This document shows positions 35,408-45,368 of a DNA stretch of 64,000 nt, piece after piece. A program made the position numbers and the translations under genes. Under the pieces are notes generated by a model. That model was not told the DNA's origin, made no database searches, and saw only the letters and a program-made list of their open reading frames with translations. The stretch's first letter is position 1, and the number at the start of each line of letters is the position of its first letter. Origin of the DNA: Calothrix membranacea FACHB-236 (lineage in GTDB: Bacteria; Cyanobacteriota; Cyanobacteriia; Cyanobacteriales; Nostocaceae); contig NZ_JACJPX010000005.1 in assembly GCF_014696315.1 (NCBI RefSeq), positions 1 to 64,000 of the forward strand. The letters are read 5' to 3'.

Positions 35408-36826
35408 ATGTCAAGGGTGACTGAGAAGCCAAAGTTAAAGGAACAGCCACTTGATCAACCTAAAATTTTATGGAGCATAGCTGTAGCCCTACCCATAGTA
35501 ATTGCTGCCGGTGTACTGGGTACAGCTAAGGTTGAGCAGTTGAGAAAGCTAGCTTCATCCGTACCCATTAGGCCAATGGTCAATACTGTTACTGCTGTGG
35601 GTCATATTGAACCACGGGGAGAAGTAATTAATTTATCTGCACCGATGGGGGGAATGCAAGCTTCGTCGCGAGTACAAAAACTGCTGATTAAAGAAGGCGA
35701 CAAAGTCAAACAAGGTCAAGTACTGGCGGTTTTGGATAATCACGATACCCAACTAGCTGCATTAGAAGAAGCAAAAGCAAAATTGCAAGAATCTCGTGCT
35801 AATTTAGCGCAAGTTAGAGCCGGTTCACCTAGAGATATTCAAGCCCAAAATTCTGTAATTGCTCGTTTAGAAGCTCAGTTACGTGGGGAAAGGGATGCAC
35901 AGCAAGCAACGATCACGCGCATTGCAGCTCAGTTAAGTGGCGAGAAAGTCGCGCAACAAGCAATGGTTAACCGTTTAGAAGCTGAGTTGAGTGGACAAAA
36001 AGATACTTTAAGAGCCACACTCACACGTATTCAAGCTGAACAACGGAATGCTCAAGTTGATGCTCAACGCTATGATATGTTGTATAAAGAAGGTGCGATT
36101 TCCCAGCAAGAGCGAGATAGAAGACGCTTGAGCGCCATTACTAGCAATCAGCAGGTGGTGGAAAGCCAAGCAAGCCTCAGACAGGCGATCGCCACAATCA
36201 AACAACAAATTGCAGAAGCTAGAGCGAATCAAGTCAAAACTTTATCGACTTTGCAACAACAGCTGGTGGAAGCTAAAGTTAACCGCGATAAAACCGTGGC
36301 TACTTTGCAAAGACAAATTGACGAAGAACGAGCCAAACTCAACCGATTGATCGAAGTCCGTCCGACTGATGTACAAATGGCGCAGGCTCAAGTGAGTAAT
36401 GCGATCGCAATGGTAAGAAAAGCCGAAGCAGAACTGAAATTGAGCTATGTGAGAGCACCCATTGATGGTGAAATTTTAAAAGTTCACACCAAATCGGGAG
36501 AAGCCATCACTCAAATGGGAATTGCTGAACTTGGACAAACTGATCAAATGTTTGTCATCGCTGAAGTATCAGAAGACAGTATTGGTAGAGTGCGTCTTGG
36601 CCAAACTGCAACTATATCTAGTGATAACGGGGCCTTTGCTGGCGAACTTAAGGGAACCGTCGCTGAAATTGGCAGAAAGATTGGTAAAAAAGATGTGTTA
36701 AATACAGATCCAGCAGCTGATGTAGATGCCAGAGTTGTAGAAGTGAAAATTGCCCTCTCTCCAGAAGATAGTACAAAAGTGGCAGGTTTAACCAACGCTA
36801 AGGTGGTTGTAGAAATTAACAATTAA
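35408..36826 (+). CDS. devB: DevB-type membrane fusion protein (HlyD family) of the heterocyst glycolipid exporter
   Basis: 472 residues. One N-terminal membrane helix (about 22-42), then a biotinyl-lipoyl-like half-motif (VTAVGHIEPRGEVINLSAPMGG), a long periplasmic coiled coil (about 115-320, Gln/Arg-rich) and the second half (LSYVRAPIDGEILKVHTKSGEAI). It is followed by devC and devA homologues. In Anabaena DevB joins the inner-membrane ABC pump to TolC (HgdD) to export heterocyst glycolipids. Several devBCA paralogues exist per genome, but the NtcA-type promoters upstream favour the heterocyst operon. Confidence 0.85.
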   Translation: MSRVTEKPKLKEQPLDQPKILWSIAVALPIVIAAGVLGTAKVEQLRKLASSVPIRPMVNTVTAVGHIEPRGEVINLSAPMGGMQASSRVQKLLIKEGDKVKQGQVLAVLDNHDTQLAALEEAKAKLQESRANLAQVRAGSPRDIQAQNSVIARLEAQLRGERDAQQATITRIAAQLSGEKVAQQAMVNRLEAELSGQKDTLRATLTRIQAEQRNAQVDAQRYDMLYKEGAISQQERDRRRLSAITSNQQVVESQASLRQAIATIKQQIAEARANQVKTLSTLQQQLVEAKVNRDKTVATLQRQIDEERAKLNRLIEVRPTDVQMAQAQVSNAIAMVRKAEAELKLSYVRAPIDGEILKVHTKSGEAITQMGIAELGQTDQMFVIAEVSEDSIGRVRLGQTATISSDNGAFAGELKGTVAEIGRKIGKKDVLNTDPAADVDARVVEVKIALSPEDSTKVAGLTNAKVVVEINN

Positions 36827-37043
36827 ATAGTTTGAAATTACCAATAAAAGCTCATTCGGGGTGATAGTTGCTATTACTAATTAGCTAATTCATCTACTTA
36901 GAATGTAATTTTTTGTCCATAATTTTTGAATTAAATATAATCTCATGTAATTACTCTATGGTGGTCAATGGCTACCATATTCCGAGTTGGCTGGTAAAGA
37001 CTTAGGACTATTCCCTAATTGAAAAATTCATCTAATATGGCTA

Positions 37044-38240
37044 ATGATTGCTGAAAGAATTGCTAACTTCTTATCTACCTATTTAATGAATAAAAAAATC
37101 CCTTTGTCATGGCTACAATTAACCAGGGAAAAAACACGTTTAGCTGTGGCTTTGGCAGGGATTGGCTTTGCTGATATTTTAATGTTTATGCAACTTGGTT
37201 TCCGAGATGCTTTGTATTATAGTAACGTGCGTTTACATAGCAGCTTGGAAGGCGACATTATTTTAATTAACAGTCAATCTAATGCTGTGTTGTCGATGAA
37301 GAGTTTTTCACAAAGGCGTTTATATAAAGCTTTAGATTTACCAGCAGTTCAATCAGTACATCCTATATATTTAGATTACACAGCCTGGAGAAATCCTGAG
37401 ACAGGTCGCCCTCGGAGTATTCTGATATTTGGTTTTAACCCGGAAGTTAATATTTTTAACTTACCAGGAATGGTAGAAAATTTAGATAAACTCAAACTTC
37501 CTGATGTCGTTTTATATGACCGTTCTTCTCGGGTAGAGTACGGGCCAATTGCTGCTGATTTTGAACAAGGTAAAAATGTCACAGCAGAAGTTAGAAGACG
37601 GCGGATTAAAGTAGTAGGATTATTTACTTTAGGTGCATCCTTCGGTGCTGATGGTAATTTAATTACTAGTGATGTTAACTTTTTGCGAATATTTAATAAT
37701 CGCCAGCGCGGTTTAATCGATATTGGTGTAATCAAGCTCAAGCCTGGTGCAGATGCGAACGCAGTTACTCAGGAATTAAGGAATTATTTACCTCAAGATG
37801 TTAATGTTTTAACCAAGCAGGAATTTATTGACTTTGAGCGTAATTACTGGGCAAGTAGTACTGCGATTGGTTTTATTTTTACTTTAGGGACAATTATGGG
37901 ATTTATTGTGGGAACTGTAATTGTTTACCAAATTCTTTATACTGAAGTTGCGGATCACTTGGCTGAGTACGCAACTTTAAAAGCAATAGGTTATACCCAA
38001 AACTATTTATTAACTGTTATTCTGCAAGAAGCTTTCTTATTAGCTGTGATTGGTTATATACCTGGATTTGCCTTTGCATTATTTATGTACTCTACTGCTA
38101 GAAACGCTACATTGCTACCAGTTTTTATGAGCATTGATCGTGCTATTTTAGTACTATTTTTAACGATAGTAATGTGCTTTGTTTCTGGTGCGATCGCAGT
38201 GCGTAAGTTACGTTCAGCCGACCCTGCTGATATCTTTTAA
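37044..38240 (+). CDS. devC: DevC-type ABC transporter permease (FtsX-like)
   Basis: 398 residues. Four membrane helices in MacB/FtsX arrangement: one near 33-52, and three C-terminal (about 275-298, 325-345, 362-385), with a large extracytoplasmic domain between (about 65-260). Characteristic ends: LSWLQLTREKTRLAVALAGIGFADILMFMQLGFRDALY and AVRKLRSADPADIF. It is the DevC family, forming the channel with DevA and DevB. The 217-bp gap from devB is AT-rich with no clear promoter. Confidence 0.88.
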   Translation: MIAERIANFLSTYLMNKKIPLSWLQLTREKTRLAVALAGIGFADILMFMQLGFRDALYYSNVRLHSSLEGDIILINSQSNAVLSMKSFSQRRLYKALDLPAVQSVHPIYLDYTAWRNPETGRPRSILIFGFNPEVNIFNLPGMVENLDKLKLPDVVLYDRSSRVEYGPIAADFEQGKNVTAEVRRRRIKVVGLFTLGASFGADGNLITSDVNFLRIFNNRQRGLIDIGVIKLKPGADANAVTQELRNYLPQDVNVLTKQEFIDFERNYWASSTAIGFIFTLGTIMGFIVGTVIVYQILYTEVADHLAEYATLKAIGYTQNYLLTVILQEAFLLAVIGYIPGFAFALFMYSTARNATLLPVFMSIDRAILVLFLTIVMCFVSGAIAVRKLRSADPADIF

Positions 38241-38403
38241 AGTATTAAATATTAGTTGTATAAATTTATAAATTCACCAATCATAAAATCAATATTAATG
38301 CTCAATACTTATTAAAAAAGATATTTTATAATCAATAATTAATAACTTATTTTTGTACTTACAGTTACGTTGGTAAACTCCTAACCTATAGCTACCCCCT
38401 TTT

Positions 38404-39141
38404 ATGATGAGACAAGAACCTGTAATTGCTATTAAAAATATCAATCATTATTATGGTAGAGGCGCACTCAAAAGACAGATTTTATTTGACATTAATCTAG
38501 AAATTTTTGCTGGCGAAATTGTCATTATGACCGGGCCATCAGGTTCAGGTAAAACTACATTACTTAGCTTGATTGGGGGATTACGGTCTGTACAAGAGGG
38601 TAGCCTAAAATTTCTAGGCGAAGAATTACTAGGTGCCAGCCAAAATCAGTTAGTGCAAGTCCGCAGGAAAATAGGTTATATTTTCCAAGCTCATAATTTG
38701 CTAGGATTTTTAACCGCCAGACAAAATGTACAAATGGCGGTAGAGCTAAATGACGCAGTTGCCCAAAGCGAAGCGATTGCTAAATCAGAAGCAATGTTAG
38801 CAGCCGTTGGGTTACAAGAGAGAATTAATTACTATCCAGATAATCTTTCTGGTGGTCAAAAACAAAGAATTGCGATCGCTCGGGCTTTGGTAAATCACCC
38901 TCCTCTCGTACTAGCCGACGAACCAACAGCAGCTTTAGACAAACAATCCGGTCGAGATGTTGTAGAAATCATGCAACGTCTTGCCAAAGACCAAGGAACG
39001 TCTATTTTGCTGGTAACACATGACAACCGCATTTTAGATATAGCCGATCGCATTGTGGAAATGGAAGATGGGCTTTTAACTCGCGATTCTCAAAGTGTAG
39101 TCAGCCATTACGATTCTGGAGCGAGAAATCATAACTCATAA
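38404..39141 (+). CDS. devA: DevA-type ABC transporter ATP-binding protein
   Basis: 245 residues. Walker A GPSGSGKT (44-51), signature LSGGQ (148-152), Walker B LVLADEP (168-174), D-loop AALD and switch His in LVTHDNR. LolD/MacB-type ATPase that drives the DevBC exporter. Normal DevA length and gene order (B-C-A). The 163-bp gap from devC is AT-rich. Confidence 0.9.
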   Translation: MMRQEPVIAIKNINHYYGRGALKRQILFDINLEIFAGEIVIMTGPSGSGKTTLLSLIGGLRSVQEGSLKFLGEELLGASQNQLVQVRRKIGYIFQAHNLLGFLTARQNVQMAVELNDAVAQSEAIAKSEAMLAAVGLQERINYYPDNLSGGQKQRIAIARALVNHPPLVLADEPTAALDKQSGRDVVEIMQRLAKDQGTSILLVTHDNRILDIADRIVEMEDGLLTRDSQSVVSHYDSGARNHNS

Positions 39142-39167
39142 AGTGGAAGAGCTGCACCCTACAAACC

Positions 39168-39992
39168 TCAATGATTTTTAGCAGGGCCTGATGGTTTGGC
39201 TACAGGCTGCTGCACATTTTTAGAGGGAGTAGCTTGACGGCTAGTACGGAAAGAGACATTGACACCATCATTGGATTGCTCTAGCACTAACAAAGGAGTA
39301 GGCTTAGCCTTCTGATCCCAATGCATATTAGCAATCCGTCCTTGAATTGTTGGTTGCCAAGTATCCTCATCGTCTGTAGGGCTAAGATAAGTTTCAATAC
39401 AATCAATAATCTGGCTAATAGTGGCAGAAGTCGCTTGTGTAGGTAACTTCATTAAGCGAATTTGTACACGAAATAGTACTCGCTTTGCAATATTGGGTGG
39501 AGTTCCAGCTTCATACTCAACATCAAAAGTCTCATCTACTTGCCGTCCGGTGTTAGTAGCAATCCCTACAGATCCCTGTTGGGATTGACTTGGACGCAAA
39601 GCTTGAGAAATTTTTTCTTTGACCTGGATTTTAATTTGATTAACGATCGCAAAGTGAAATACCTCTTCTGCCATCCGCATCCGCAGATAATCTAAGTTGA
39701 AATCCCGTGAGTTAACCAAATCGGGGTTTGTTTCCATTTTCCGAATGGTTTCTAGCGCCAGCTTAAACTTCTTCTCTAGTTCTCGGGTGCGGAATTGTTC
39801 AAACTTGAGTTTTTTATCTAGCTGAGTCTTGAGGAATTTGCCATAGACAACCAAAGCAATCATCGCTAACAACAGTCCTCCAGAAGTAAACATGAATATA
39901 GGAGGGCTTTGTGGAGTGTTTGATGGTACTTCTTGGGTTGCCTTTTTAGCTTTTCCCGCTGAAGTTTGGGCTGCAAAAATCAAATTGTACAT
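39168..39992 (-). CDS. Membrane-anchored conserved cyanobacterial protein
   Basis: 274 residues from the ATG at 39992; a TTG at 40037 would add 15 residues. One membrane helix (about 35-53), a coiled-coil stretch with DKKLKFEQFRTRELEKKFKLALETIRKMETNPDLV, then a soluble domain (about 95-245) with KRVLFRVQIRLMKLPTQATSATISQIIDCIETYL. I recall similar proteins across cyanobacteria without a known function. Convergent with devA (26 bp gap). Confidence 0.65.
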   Translation of the reverse strand: MYNLIFAAQTSAGKAKKATQEVPSNTPQSPPIFMFTSGGLLLAMIALVVYGKFLKTQLDKKLKFEQFRTRELEKKFKLALETIRKMETNPDLVNSRDFNLDYLRMRMAEEVFHFAIVNQIKIQVKEKISQALRPSQSQQGSVGIATNTGRQVDETFDVEYEAGTPPNIAKRVLFRVQIRLMKLPTQATSATISQIIDCIETYLSPTDDEDTWQPTIQGRIANMHWDQKAKPTPLLVLEQSNDGVNVSFRTSRQATPSKNVQQPVAKPSGPAKNH

Positions 39993-40096
39993 GGTTGGCA
40001 AACTGCTAAACTTAATTCCTGATGCTAGGATGCCCAAATTTTGTGTGTCTATTTGCGGTATTATTACTATTTTTTATCCCTTTGACTAAATCGTAT

Positions 40097-40906
40097 ATGT
40101 ACACACACCTTAGCCCTGATGGTAAAGGTTTTATAAATCCCTTGCCCTTGTCTGAAGCTACCTCAAGTTTGTGGAAAAATATTCGGCTAGTAGCTTCAGA
40201 CATGGATGGTACATTAACCAAAAAAGGCAAATTTACCAGCCAACTTTTGCAATCTTTAGAAAATTTAGCAGCAGCAAATATTAAAGTGCTAATTGTTACT
40301 GGGCGCTCCGCCGGATGGGTGAGTGGGCTGAATAGCTTAATGCCTGTAGCGGGTGCGATCGCAGAGAATGGTGGTTTATTCTATCCTGCTGGGAGCGATC
40401 GCCCAATCACCTTAACACCTATTCCTGACTTAGCCAGCCATCGTCAAAATTTAGCTGCAGCTTTTAAACAATTACAAATTCAGTTTCCACAAATCCGAGA
40501 ATCTACTGACAATAGGTTTCGCATCACCGATTGGACTTTTGATGTCGCATCGTTAAATCCCACAGAATTACAAACCCTAAGTCATCTGTGTCAAGAAATG
40601 GGATGGGGATTTACTTACAGTAATGTTCAGTGTCATATTAAACTGCAAAATCAAGATAAAGCTATAGGTTTGTTGCAAGTATTACAGAAAAATTGGCCAG
40701 AATATTCTTCAGAACAAATTGTGACAGTGGGTGATAGTCCTAATGATGAAAGTTTATTTGATCCGCGTTATTTTTCCATGTCTGTAGGTGTAGCTAATGT
40801 ATTAGAATATGCCAACCAATTAAAGCATCAGCCTGCTTATATAACTAACGCTACAGAAGGCGAAGGATTTTGTGAGTTATCGAAATATATTTTGCAAGTT
40901 TGTTGA
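40097..40906 (+). CDS. HAD-superfamily (type IIB) sugar-phosphatase-like hydrolase
   Basis: 269 residues from the ATG at 40097; an upstream ATG at 40022 would add a hydrophobic 25-residue stretch that could be a spurious extension. HAD motif I is SDMDGTLT (Asp35 nucleophile, Asp37), motif II in LIVTGRSAGW, and motifs III/IV in KAIGL and VGDSPNDESLFD. A Cof-type cap lies between about 95 and 190. It resembles sucrose-phosphate or mannosyl-3-phosphoglycerate phosphatases; the substrate is unknown. Confidence 0.85.
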   Translation: MYTHLSPDGKGFINPLPLSEATSSLWKNIRLVASDMDGTLTKKGKFTSQLLQSLENLAAANIKVLIVTGRSAGWVSGLNSLMPVAGAIAENGGLFYPAGSDRPITLTPIPDLASHRQNLAAAFKQLQIQFPQIRESTDNRFRITDWTFDVASLNPTELQTLSHLCQEMGWGFTYSNVQCHIKLQNQDKAIGLLQVLQKNWPEYSSEQIVTVGDSPNDESLFDPRYFSMSVGVANVLEYANQLKHQPAYITNATEGEGFCELSKYILQVC

Positions 40907-41094
40907 CTGGTAAGAAGGATGAGGTAGGGGGCAGGGAGCAGGGGGAGAATAAATTACCAATGCCCAATGCCCAATGCCCATTTTTAAGTTAGAAAGAATC
41001 CCTGACTGTGACACAGCTTTTAATTAAAAGCTGCGAAATTTCTGTATAAACATTCTGATATCATCATTTTTGTCTAATTAATCCAAAATTAATT

Positions 41095-41991
41095 ATGGAA
41101 GCCAGCTTTTTTACCACTGTTGCTTTACCTATTGCCTTGGCTATCATTATGCTAGGAATGGGTTTATCTCTTATTCCAGAAGATTTTCAACGTGTAAAGA
41201 AGTATCCCAAAGCTGTGGCAATTGGCTTGATTAGTCAGTTAGTTTTTTTACCAATTATTGGTTTTGCCATTGCTAAAGTTGTACCCATGCAACCTGCGAT
41301 CGCTATGGGGTTAATGATAATTGCACTGTGTCCTGGTGGTGTATCCTCAAATGTCATTACATATCTCGCCAAAGGAGATGTAGCACTTTCAGTAACTCTG
41401 ACAGCTTTTAGCAGCGTGATTACAGTATTTACAATTCCCGTGGTGGCAAACCTTGCATACCAGCACTTCATGGGACAGACAGCTGCGATCGCCTTACCCA
41501 TTGGTGCAACAATAGTCCAAATTTTTCTGATGACACTGCTACCTATAGGTTTGGGGATGGGTATAAGGCAGATATTGCCAGAAGTAGCGCGTCGTCTGGA
41601 AAAAGTTACTAGCCGCCTAGCAGTTGGTTTCCTAGCAGCAATTATTCTGCTGTTGATTGTTCGTGAGTGGAACCGTCTCCCTGGCTTTATTGTGCAAGTG
41701 GGAGTTGCCGTGGTGCTATTAAATACTATTTCAATGTTGGCGGGGTTTTATATTAGCAAGCTATTTAACCTTAATCTGCCACAGCAAATCTGCATTGCCA
41801 TTGAGGTTGGTATTCAAAACGGCACATTAGCGATCGCAATTACGGCTGGATTACTCAACAATCCAGATATGGCAGTCCCGGCTGCGGTTTACAGTCTGTT
41901 TATGTATGTCACTGGTTTAATTGCTATTAGCTACGGTAGAAAGTTGACTACAACTAATCCTGTTCAGCAACCTGTAGAGAGTCAAGTTTAA
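41095..41991 (+). CDS. Bile acid:sodium symporter (BASS) family transporter
   Basis: 298 residues, about nine hydrophobic helices over the whole length. Family motifs: MGMGLSLIPEDFQRV near the start, CPGGVSSNVITYLAKGDVALSVTLTAFSSVITVFTIP in the discontinuous-helix region, and EVGIQNGTLAIAITAGLL in the second. BASS proteins carry organic anions such as 2-keto acids or pantoate with Na+. Neighbours do not reveal the substrate. Confidence 0.9.
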   Translation: MEASFFTTVALPIALAIIMLGMGLSLIPEDFQRVKKYPKAVAIGLISQLVFLPIIGFAIAKVVPMQPAIAMGLMIIALCPGGVSSNVITYLAKGDVALSVTLTAFSSVITVFTIPVVANLAYQHFMGQTAAIALPIGATIVQIFLMTLLPIGLGMGIRQILPEVARRLEKVTSRLAVGFLAAIILLLIVREWNRLPGFIVQVGVAVVLLNTISMLAGFYISKLFNLNLPQQICIAIEVGIQNGTLAIAITAGLLNNPDMAVPAAVYSLFMYVTGLIAISYGRKLTTTNPVQQPVESQV

Positions 41992-42112
41992 TGGGGTAAT
42001 TTTAGATTTTAGATTGTTGAATTCACAATTGCTCTCAAGAAGCAAGCTACGTGGAATAAATGCAAAATCCTCAATTTTTAATTGTTAGCGTAGCGTTCCC
42101 GCACGGTAGTCC

Positions 42113-42430
42113 CCAATACGGTTCGGATAAGTATTTTGTATCTCCCTCGTGATTGGGGAAAAGGGTAATGGAAAAAGGGGTAAGGGTGAATTCAATCCTT
42201 TTCTCCTTTTCCCTTTCCCCCTTACCCAAACTGTATTGCGGTAGCCCCTACATTTATACGCCAATACAGTTCAGTTAAGAAAATAAATTGACAACAAAAC
42301 AATAATTTTGGAGGGGGTTTGGGGGACGCAACCGTCCCCCAATCGGGGGCTTGGGGGAGAATCCCCCAATTGTGCTAGCTGTTTCCACAAGTGACAAATC
42401 AATTACTAATGAGCTTATCTGAACTGTATT
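42113..42430. mobile_element. MITE-like non-coding element
   Basis: Left end CCAATACGGTTCGGATAAG (42113-42131) and right end CTTATCTGAACTGTATT (42414-42430) are inverted copies (15 of 17 positions). A third, direct copy lies at 42261-42279. Between them are an STRR and a strong G/C hairpin. No transposase and no clear target-site duplication; other single copies of the end sequence are at 34148 and 48818. Confidence 0.5.
42311..42373. repeat. GGGGGA/TCCCCC hairpin array
   Basis: GGGGGACG (42321-42328) faces CGTCCCCC (42333-42340), followed by GGGGGCTTGGGGGAG and CCCCCAATTGTG. The dyads make a stable structure; a repeat type common in Nostoc intergenic DNA. Confidence 0.6.
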
Positions 42431-42527
42431 AATTTATAAGCAACTGCGGTGGACAGGTTCCCCGGTATAAAGCAAGTGGCGTGCATAGGGTCAATCTAAA
42501 ATCTAAAATCCTAAATCCAAAATTGAT

Positions 42528-44117
42528 TTATGACACTTTAGCTAGTACTGCTTCTGGCTTAGGTGGAGCCGACGCTGTCAATGGATCGTAGCCTAACTGT
42601 TGAGTAATTCGTTTTCTAGCTAAAACGCGATACTCCCAAAAATGTTCGCCAGCAGCACATAAACCCAAATACATATTAAGAACTTGCGGCTTGCTCACCA
42701 AAATTGTCCAGAATTGTCGCCAGAATTGTCCACGAATTTCTGGCCTTTTGAAGCCTTGCAGCCAGATTAATTGAGCAACGATGCGTAGTCCTTGACCTGG
42801 AGAAAACTGCATGGTTTGTTTTCGCTCTTTTAAGGAGCCAATATTGAGACATTGCTGAAAACATCGTCTCAGATAGTTTTGCGGCTCATACAACGTCCAG
42901 AAAGTTTCTACATAGTCTCTGGCAATTTCAGCTAAGGGGCGAGTCGGTTGAAAATTCATCAAGGAATTCTGATCTCCGACTTCCGTTGCACCCACACCCT
43001 TGACTAAACGTTGCTCTGTTTGCAGGCGGTTCCATAAAGCTGTATTGGGTAAAGCTTGAAGAATACCTAGCATGGGTTGAGGAATGCTGGTTTGTTCCAC
43101 AAAAGCTTCAATTCGTTTTCCTGCACCTGTGCGTTCGCCATCAAAACCGAGGATAAACCCTGCATATATCAACATTCCAGCTTGATTAATCTTGCAACAG
43201 GCTTCGATCAGGGGATTGCGAGTATTTTGTAATTTGTTTGTCACTTGCAAGCTATCTTGATCGGGTGTTTCAATACCCAGAAAGACTGCATAGAAACCTG
43301 CTTCTTGCATTAAATGTAGTAGTTCATCGTCTTCTGCCAAATTTACAGAAGCTTCTGTGATGAAGGTGAAAGGGTAATTGTGTTGCTTCACCCAAGGAAT
43401 CAATTCTCTTAAGAAACGTTTGACGTTACGTTGATTACCAATAAAGTTGTCATCAACAATAAATAGTGAACCCCGCCATCCTAAATCATAAAGAGCTTGC
43501 AATTCTGCGATCGCCTGACTCGGTTCTTTAGTTCGTGATTTTCGCCCATAAAGGGTAATGATGTCACAAAATTCGCAGTTAAATGGGCAGCCACGAGAAA
43601 ACTGCATCGCCATCATTAAGTAAGCTTCCCGCTTTAACAAATCAAAACGCGGCATAGGACTCAGGGTAACATCCGGTTTTTCTGGAGAACGAAAGATTCC
43701 TCGGCTTTTACCTTGGCTCAATGCTTCTAGAAACAGGGGAACCGTCATCTCTCCTTCATCCAAAATCAGGTAATGCGCGCCAGAATCCAGAGCATCCTGC
43801 GGTAAAGATGTGGGATAGGGGCCACCAACTGCGACTTTTTTACCTAATCGCACAGCTTTTTTGATTAAAGCGTGGAAATCTGGCTTCTGCACCAACATAG
43901 CGGAGATAATTACCAAATCGCACCATTGCCAATCTGCTTCCGTTTCCAAAGTGACATTGCGATCGCAAAATCTAATTTCCCAATCTTGAGGTAGAAGTGC
44001 AGCAACAGTAATAATCCCCAATGGGGGAATCGCCGCCTTCAACCCAGCAATTTCCATAAAGCGATCGTAAGACCAAAAAGACTGAGGAAACTGGGGATAA
44101 AGCAATAGTGCTTTCAT
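42528..44117 (-). CDS. B12-binding radical SAM protein with DUF4070-type C terminus (HpnP-related family)
   Basis: 529 residues from the ATG at 44117, six bases after AAGG; an ATG two codons upstream abuts that site. N-terminal cobalamin-binding fold (about 1-140: LLLYPQFPQSFWSYDRFMEIAGLKAAIPPLGIITVAALLP). Radical SAM cysteines C177-x3-C181-x2-C184 (RGCPFNCEFC). A helical C-terminal domain follows. The hopanoid C-2 methylase HpnP has this architecture, but cyanobacteria carry several paralogues, so the substrate is open. Confidence 0.82.
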   Translation of the reverse strand: MKALLLYPQFPQSFWSYDRFMEIAGLKAAIPPLGIITVAALLPQDWEIRFCDRNVTLETEADWQWCDLVIISAMLVQKPDFHALIKKAVRLGKKVAVGGPYPTSLPQDALDSGAHYLILDEGEMTVPLFLEALSQGKSRGIFRSPEKPDVTLSPMPRFDLLKREAYLMMAMQFSRGCPFNCEFCDIITLYGRKSRTKEPSQAIAELQALYDLGWRGSLFIVDDNFIGNQRNVKRFLRELIPWVKQHNYPFTFITEASVNLAEDDELLHLMQEAGFYAVFLGIETPDQDSLQVTNKLQNTRNPLIEACCKINQAGMLIYAGFILGFDGERTGAGKRIEAFVEQTSIPQPMLGILQALPNTALWNRLQTEQRLVKGVGATEVGDQNSLMNFQPTRPLAEIARDYVETFWTLYEPQNYLRRCFQQCLNIGSLKERKQTMQFSPGQGLRIVAQLIWLQGFKRPEIRGQFWRQFWTILVSKPQVLNMYLGLCAAGEHFWEYRVLARKRITQQLGYDPLTASAPPKPEAVLAKVS

Positions 44118-44781
44118 AAACATCCTTGTTGCATCTGTAGTGGACTTTGAACTAAATCAAGATGCAGGGATTAGTTAAAGCATTGGCGCATTCTAGTCCC
44201 TACAATAGATTTCTCAACGAGTAATAATTTGCGATCGCAGTGGCTACAACGCTAGTAAAGTAGCTAAAAATCAAAGCTCAGTATGTTTTGCTCTTATTTA
44301 TTAGTTAGAAAATGCCTTGGCATCAAATAGATTTCTTGAGATAGTTTCAAACTCTATTTCTCTGTGATGTTTGTCGCAAATTTAGCAGATTCTTCAGTTG
44401 ATTATCTCTACCTGAAGGCAGGTTTGAGGCGAATTTTGGTGTTTACGCTTATTAATCTATATTTTCAACTTCTTCTCACCTCAAAGGTATATTTTATTAT
44501 TTCATTTGGATAATTACAGAGGAAATAATTACCTATTTAATCCTCAAATACTTACATATATAAGCTTTTACTTAACTGGATATAACCATAGTATGAGTAA
44601 GTAAATAATATTGAAGTAATTAATTACCTCGGTAGCATGAGGACATAATTCTCTAATTTGAGAAAATGAAATTGTAAGAGTGAAATATATTACCAATTAA
44701 CAAACACAGTTTCTTTAGTAAAACACATCCGTAAATCTTTTACTGATGCTTAAGCTTTTAAAACTGCACGGAGGAAGAATT
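44118..44781. other. AT-rich spacer between divergent genes
   Basis: 664 bp. Direct repeats of GTAATTA/ATAATTAC type around 44505-44660 but no clear hairpin, gene or NtcA motif. It ends in GGAGGAAG, the Shine-Dalgarno of the next gene. Confidence 0.45.
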
Positions 44782-45228
44782 ATGAGACAGACATTGTTGA
44801 CAGCAATAGCTTTATTTAGCACGCTATCTTTAGCTGCTCCAATTTCTGCTCAAGCAGGGGAAACCCAAACTCAAGTCAAACGGTTACTAGAAACTGGAGC
44901 CTGTTCTGGATGCGATTTAACAGGTGTTAATCTCAGCGGCGCTCACTTAATTGGTGCTGATTTAAGAAATGCTAATTTACAAGGTGCTAATTTAAAAGGC
45001 GCAAATTTAGAAGGTGCTGATTTAGCCGGTGCAAATTTAGAAGCAGCGAATTTAACAAAAGCCTTCGCCAGTGGTACCAGCTTCAATAACGCTAACTTGA
45101 CTAATGCTAATTTAAGCGACGCTCATCTACATAATGCTCAAGTAGATGGCGCAGTCATGATTGGAACTAATTTAACTGGTGCTGATGGATTTGATATCAA
45201 TCTCGGTATCGGTGGTGGAGAAGAATAG
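44782..45228 (+). CDS. Exported pentapeptide-repeat protein
   Basis: 148 residues from the ATG at 44782, fixed by GGAGGAAG four bases upstream. A signal peptide (about 1-24, ending SAQA) precedes LLETGACSGCDLTGVNL. About 18 pentapeptide units of the A(D/N)LxG type follow and should fold as a right-handed beta helix. The CSGCDL cap with two cysteines is a recurring start of secreted cyanobacterial copies. Role unknown, probably periplasmic. Confidence 0.9.
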   Translation: MRQTLLTAIALFSTLSLAAPISAQAGETQTQVKRLLETGACSGCDLTGVNLSGAHLIGADLRNANLQGANLKGANLEGADLAGANLEAANLTKAFASGTSFNNANLTNANLSDAHLHNAQVDGAVMIGTNLTGADGFDINLGIGGGEE

Positions 45229-45287
45229 TTAACCCCGTTGGGGAATTCAAAATTCAAAATAAATACCAATTTGCATTTGAACAGTAG

Positions 45288-45308
45288 GGGCAAGGCACTG
45301 CCTTGCCC
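45288..45308. terminator. Hairpin between convergent genes
   Basis: GGGCAAGG (45288-45295) with CCTTGCCC (45301-45308), 5-base loop, flanked by A/T. A common Nostoc intergenic dyad that may end both the pentapeptide gene and tldE. Confidence 0.5.
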
Positions 45309-45368
45309 TAATAATTTCTTGTGCAAAGCAAAAATTAGGAGTAGATGAATACTCCTAACTTTTAAATG

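Larger units (their letters stand above)
41992..42527. other. Repeat-filled spacer
   Basis: 536 bp made almost entirely of repeats: a MITE-like element bounded by inverted AATACRGTTCRG(A/T)TAAG sequences, GGGTAATG-type STRRs and a GGGGGA-type hairpin. No gene. Confidence 0.6.

Noticed and set aside
40022-40096. N-terminal extension of the HAD hydrolase
   Set aside because: It adds a hydrophobic stretch not expected for a cytosolic phosphatase and overlaps the divergent upstream frame; kept only as an alternative start.
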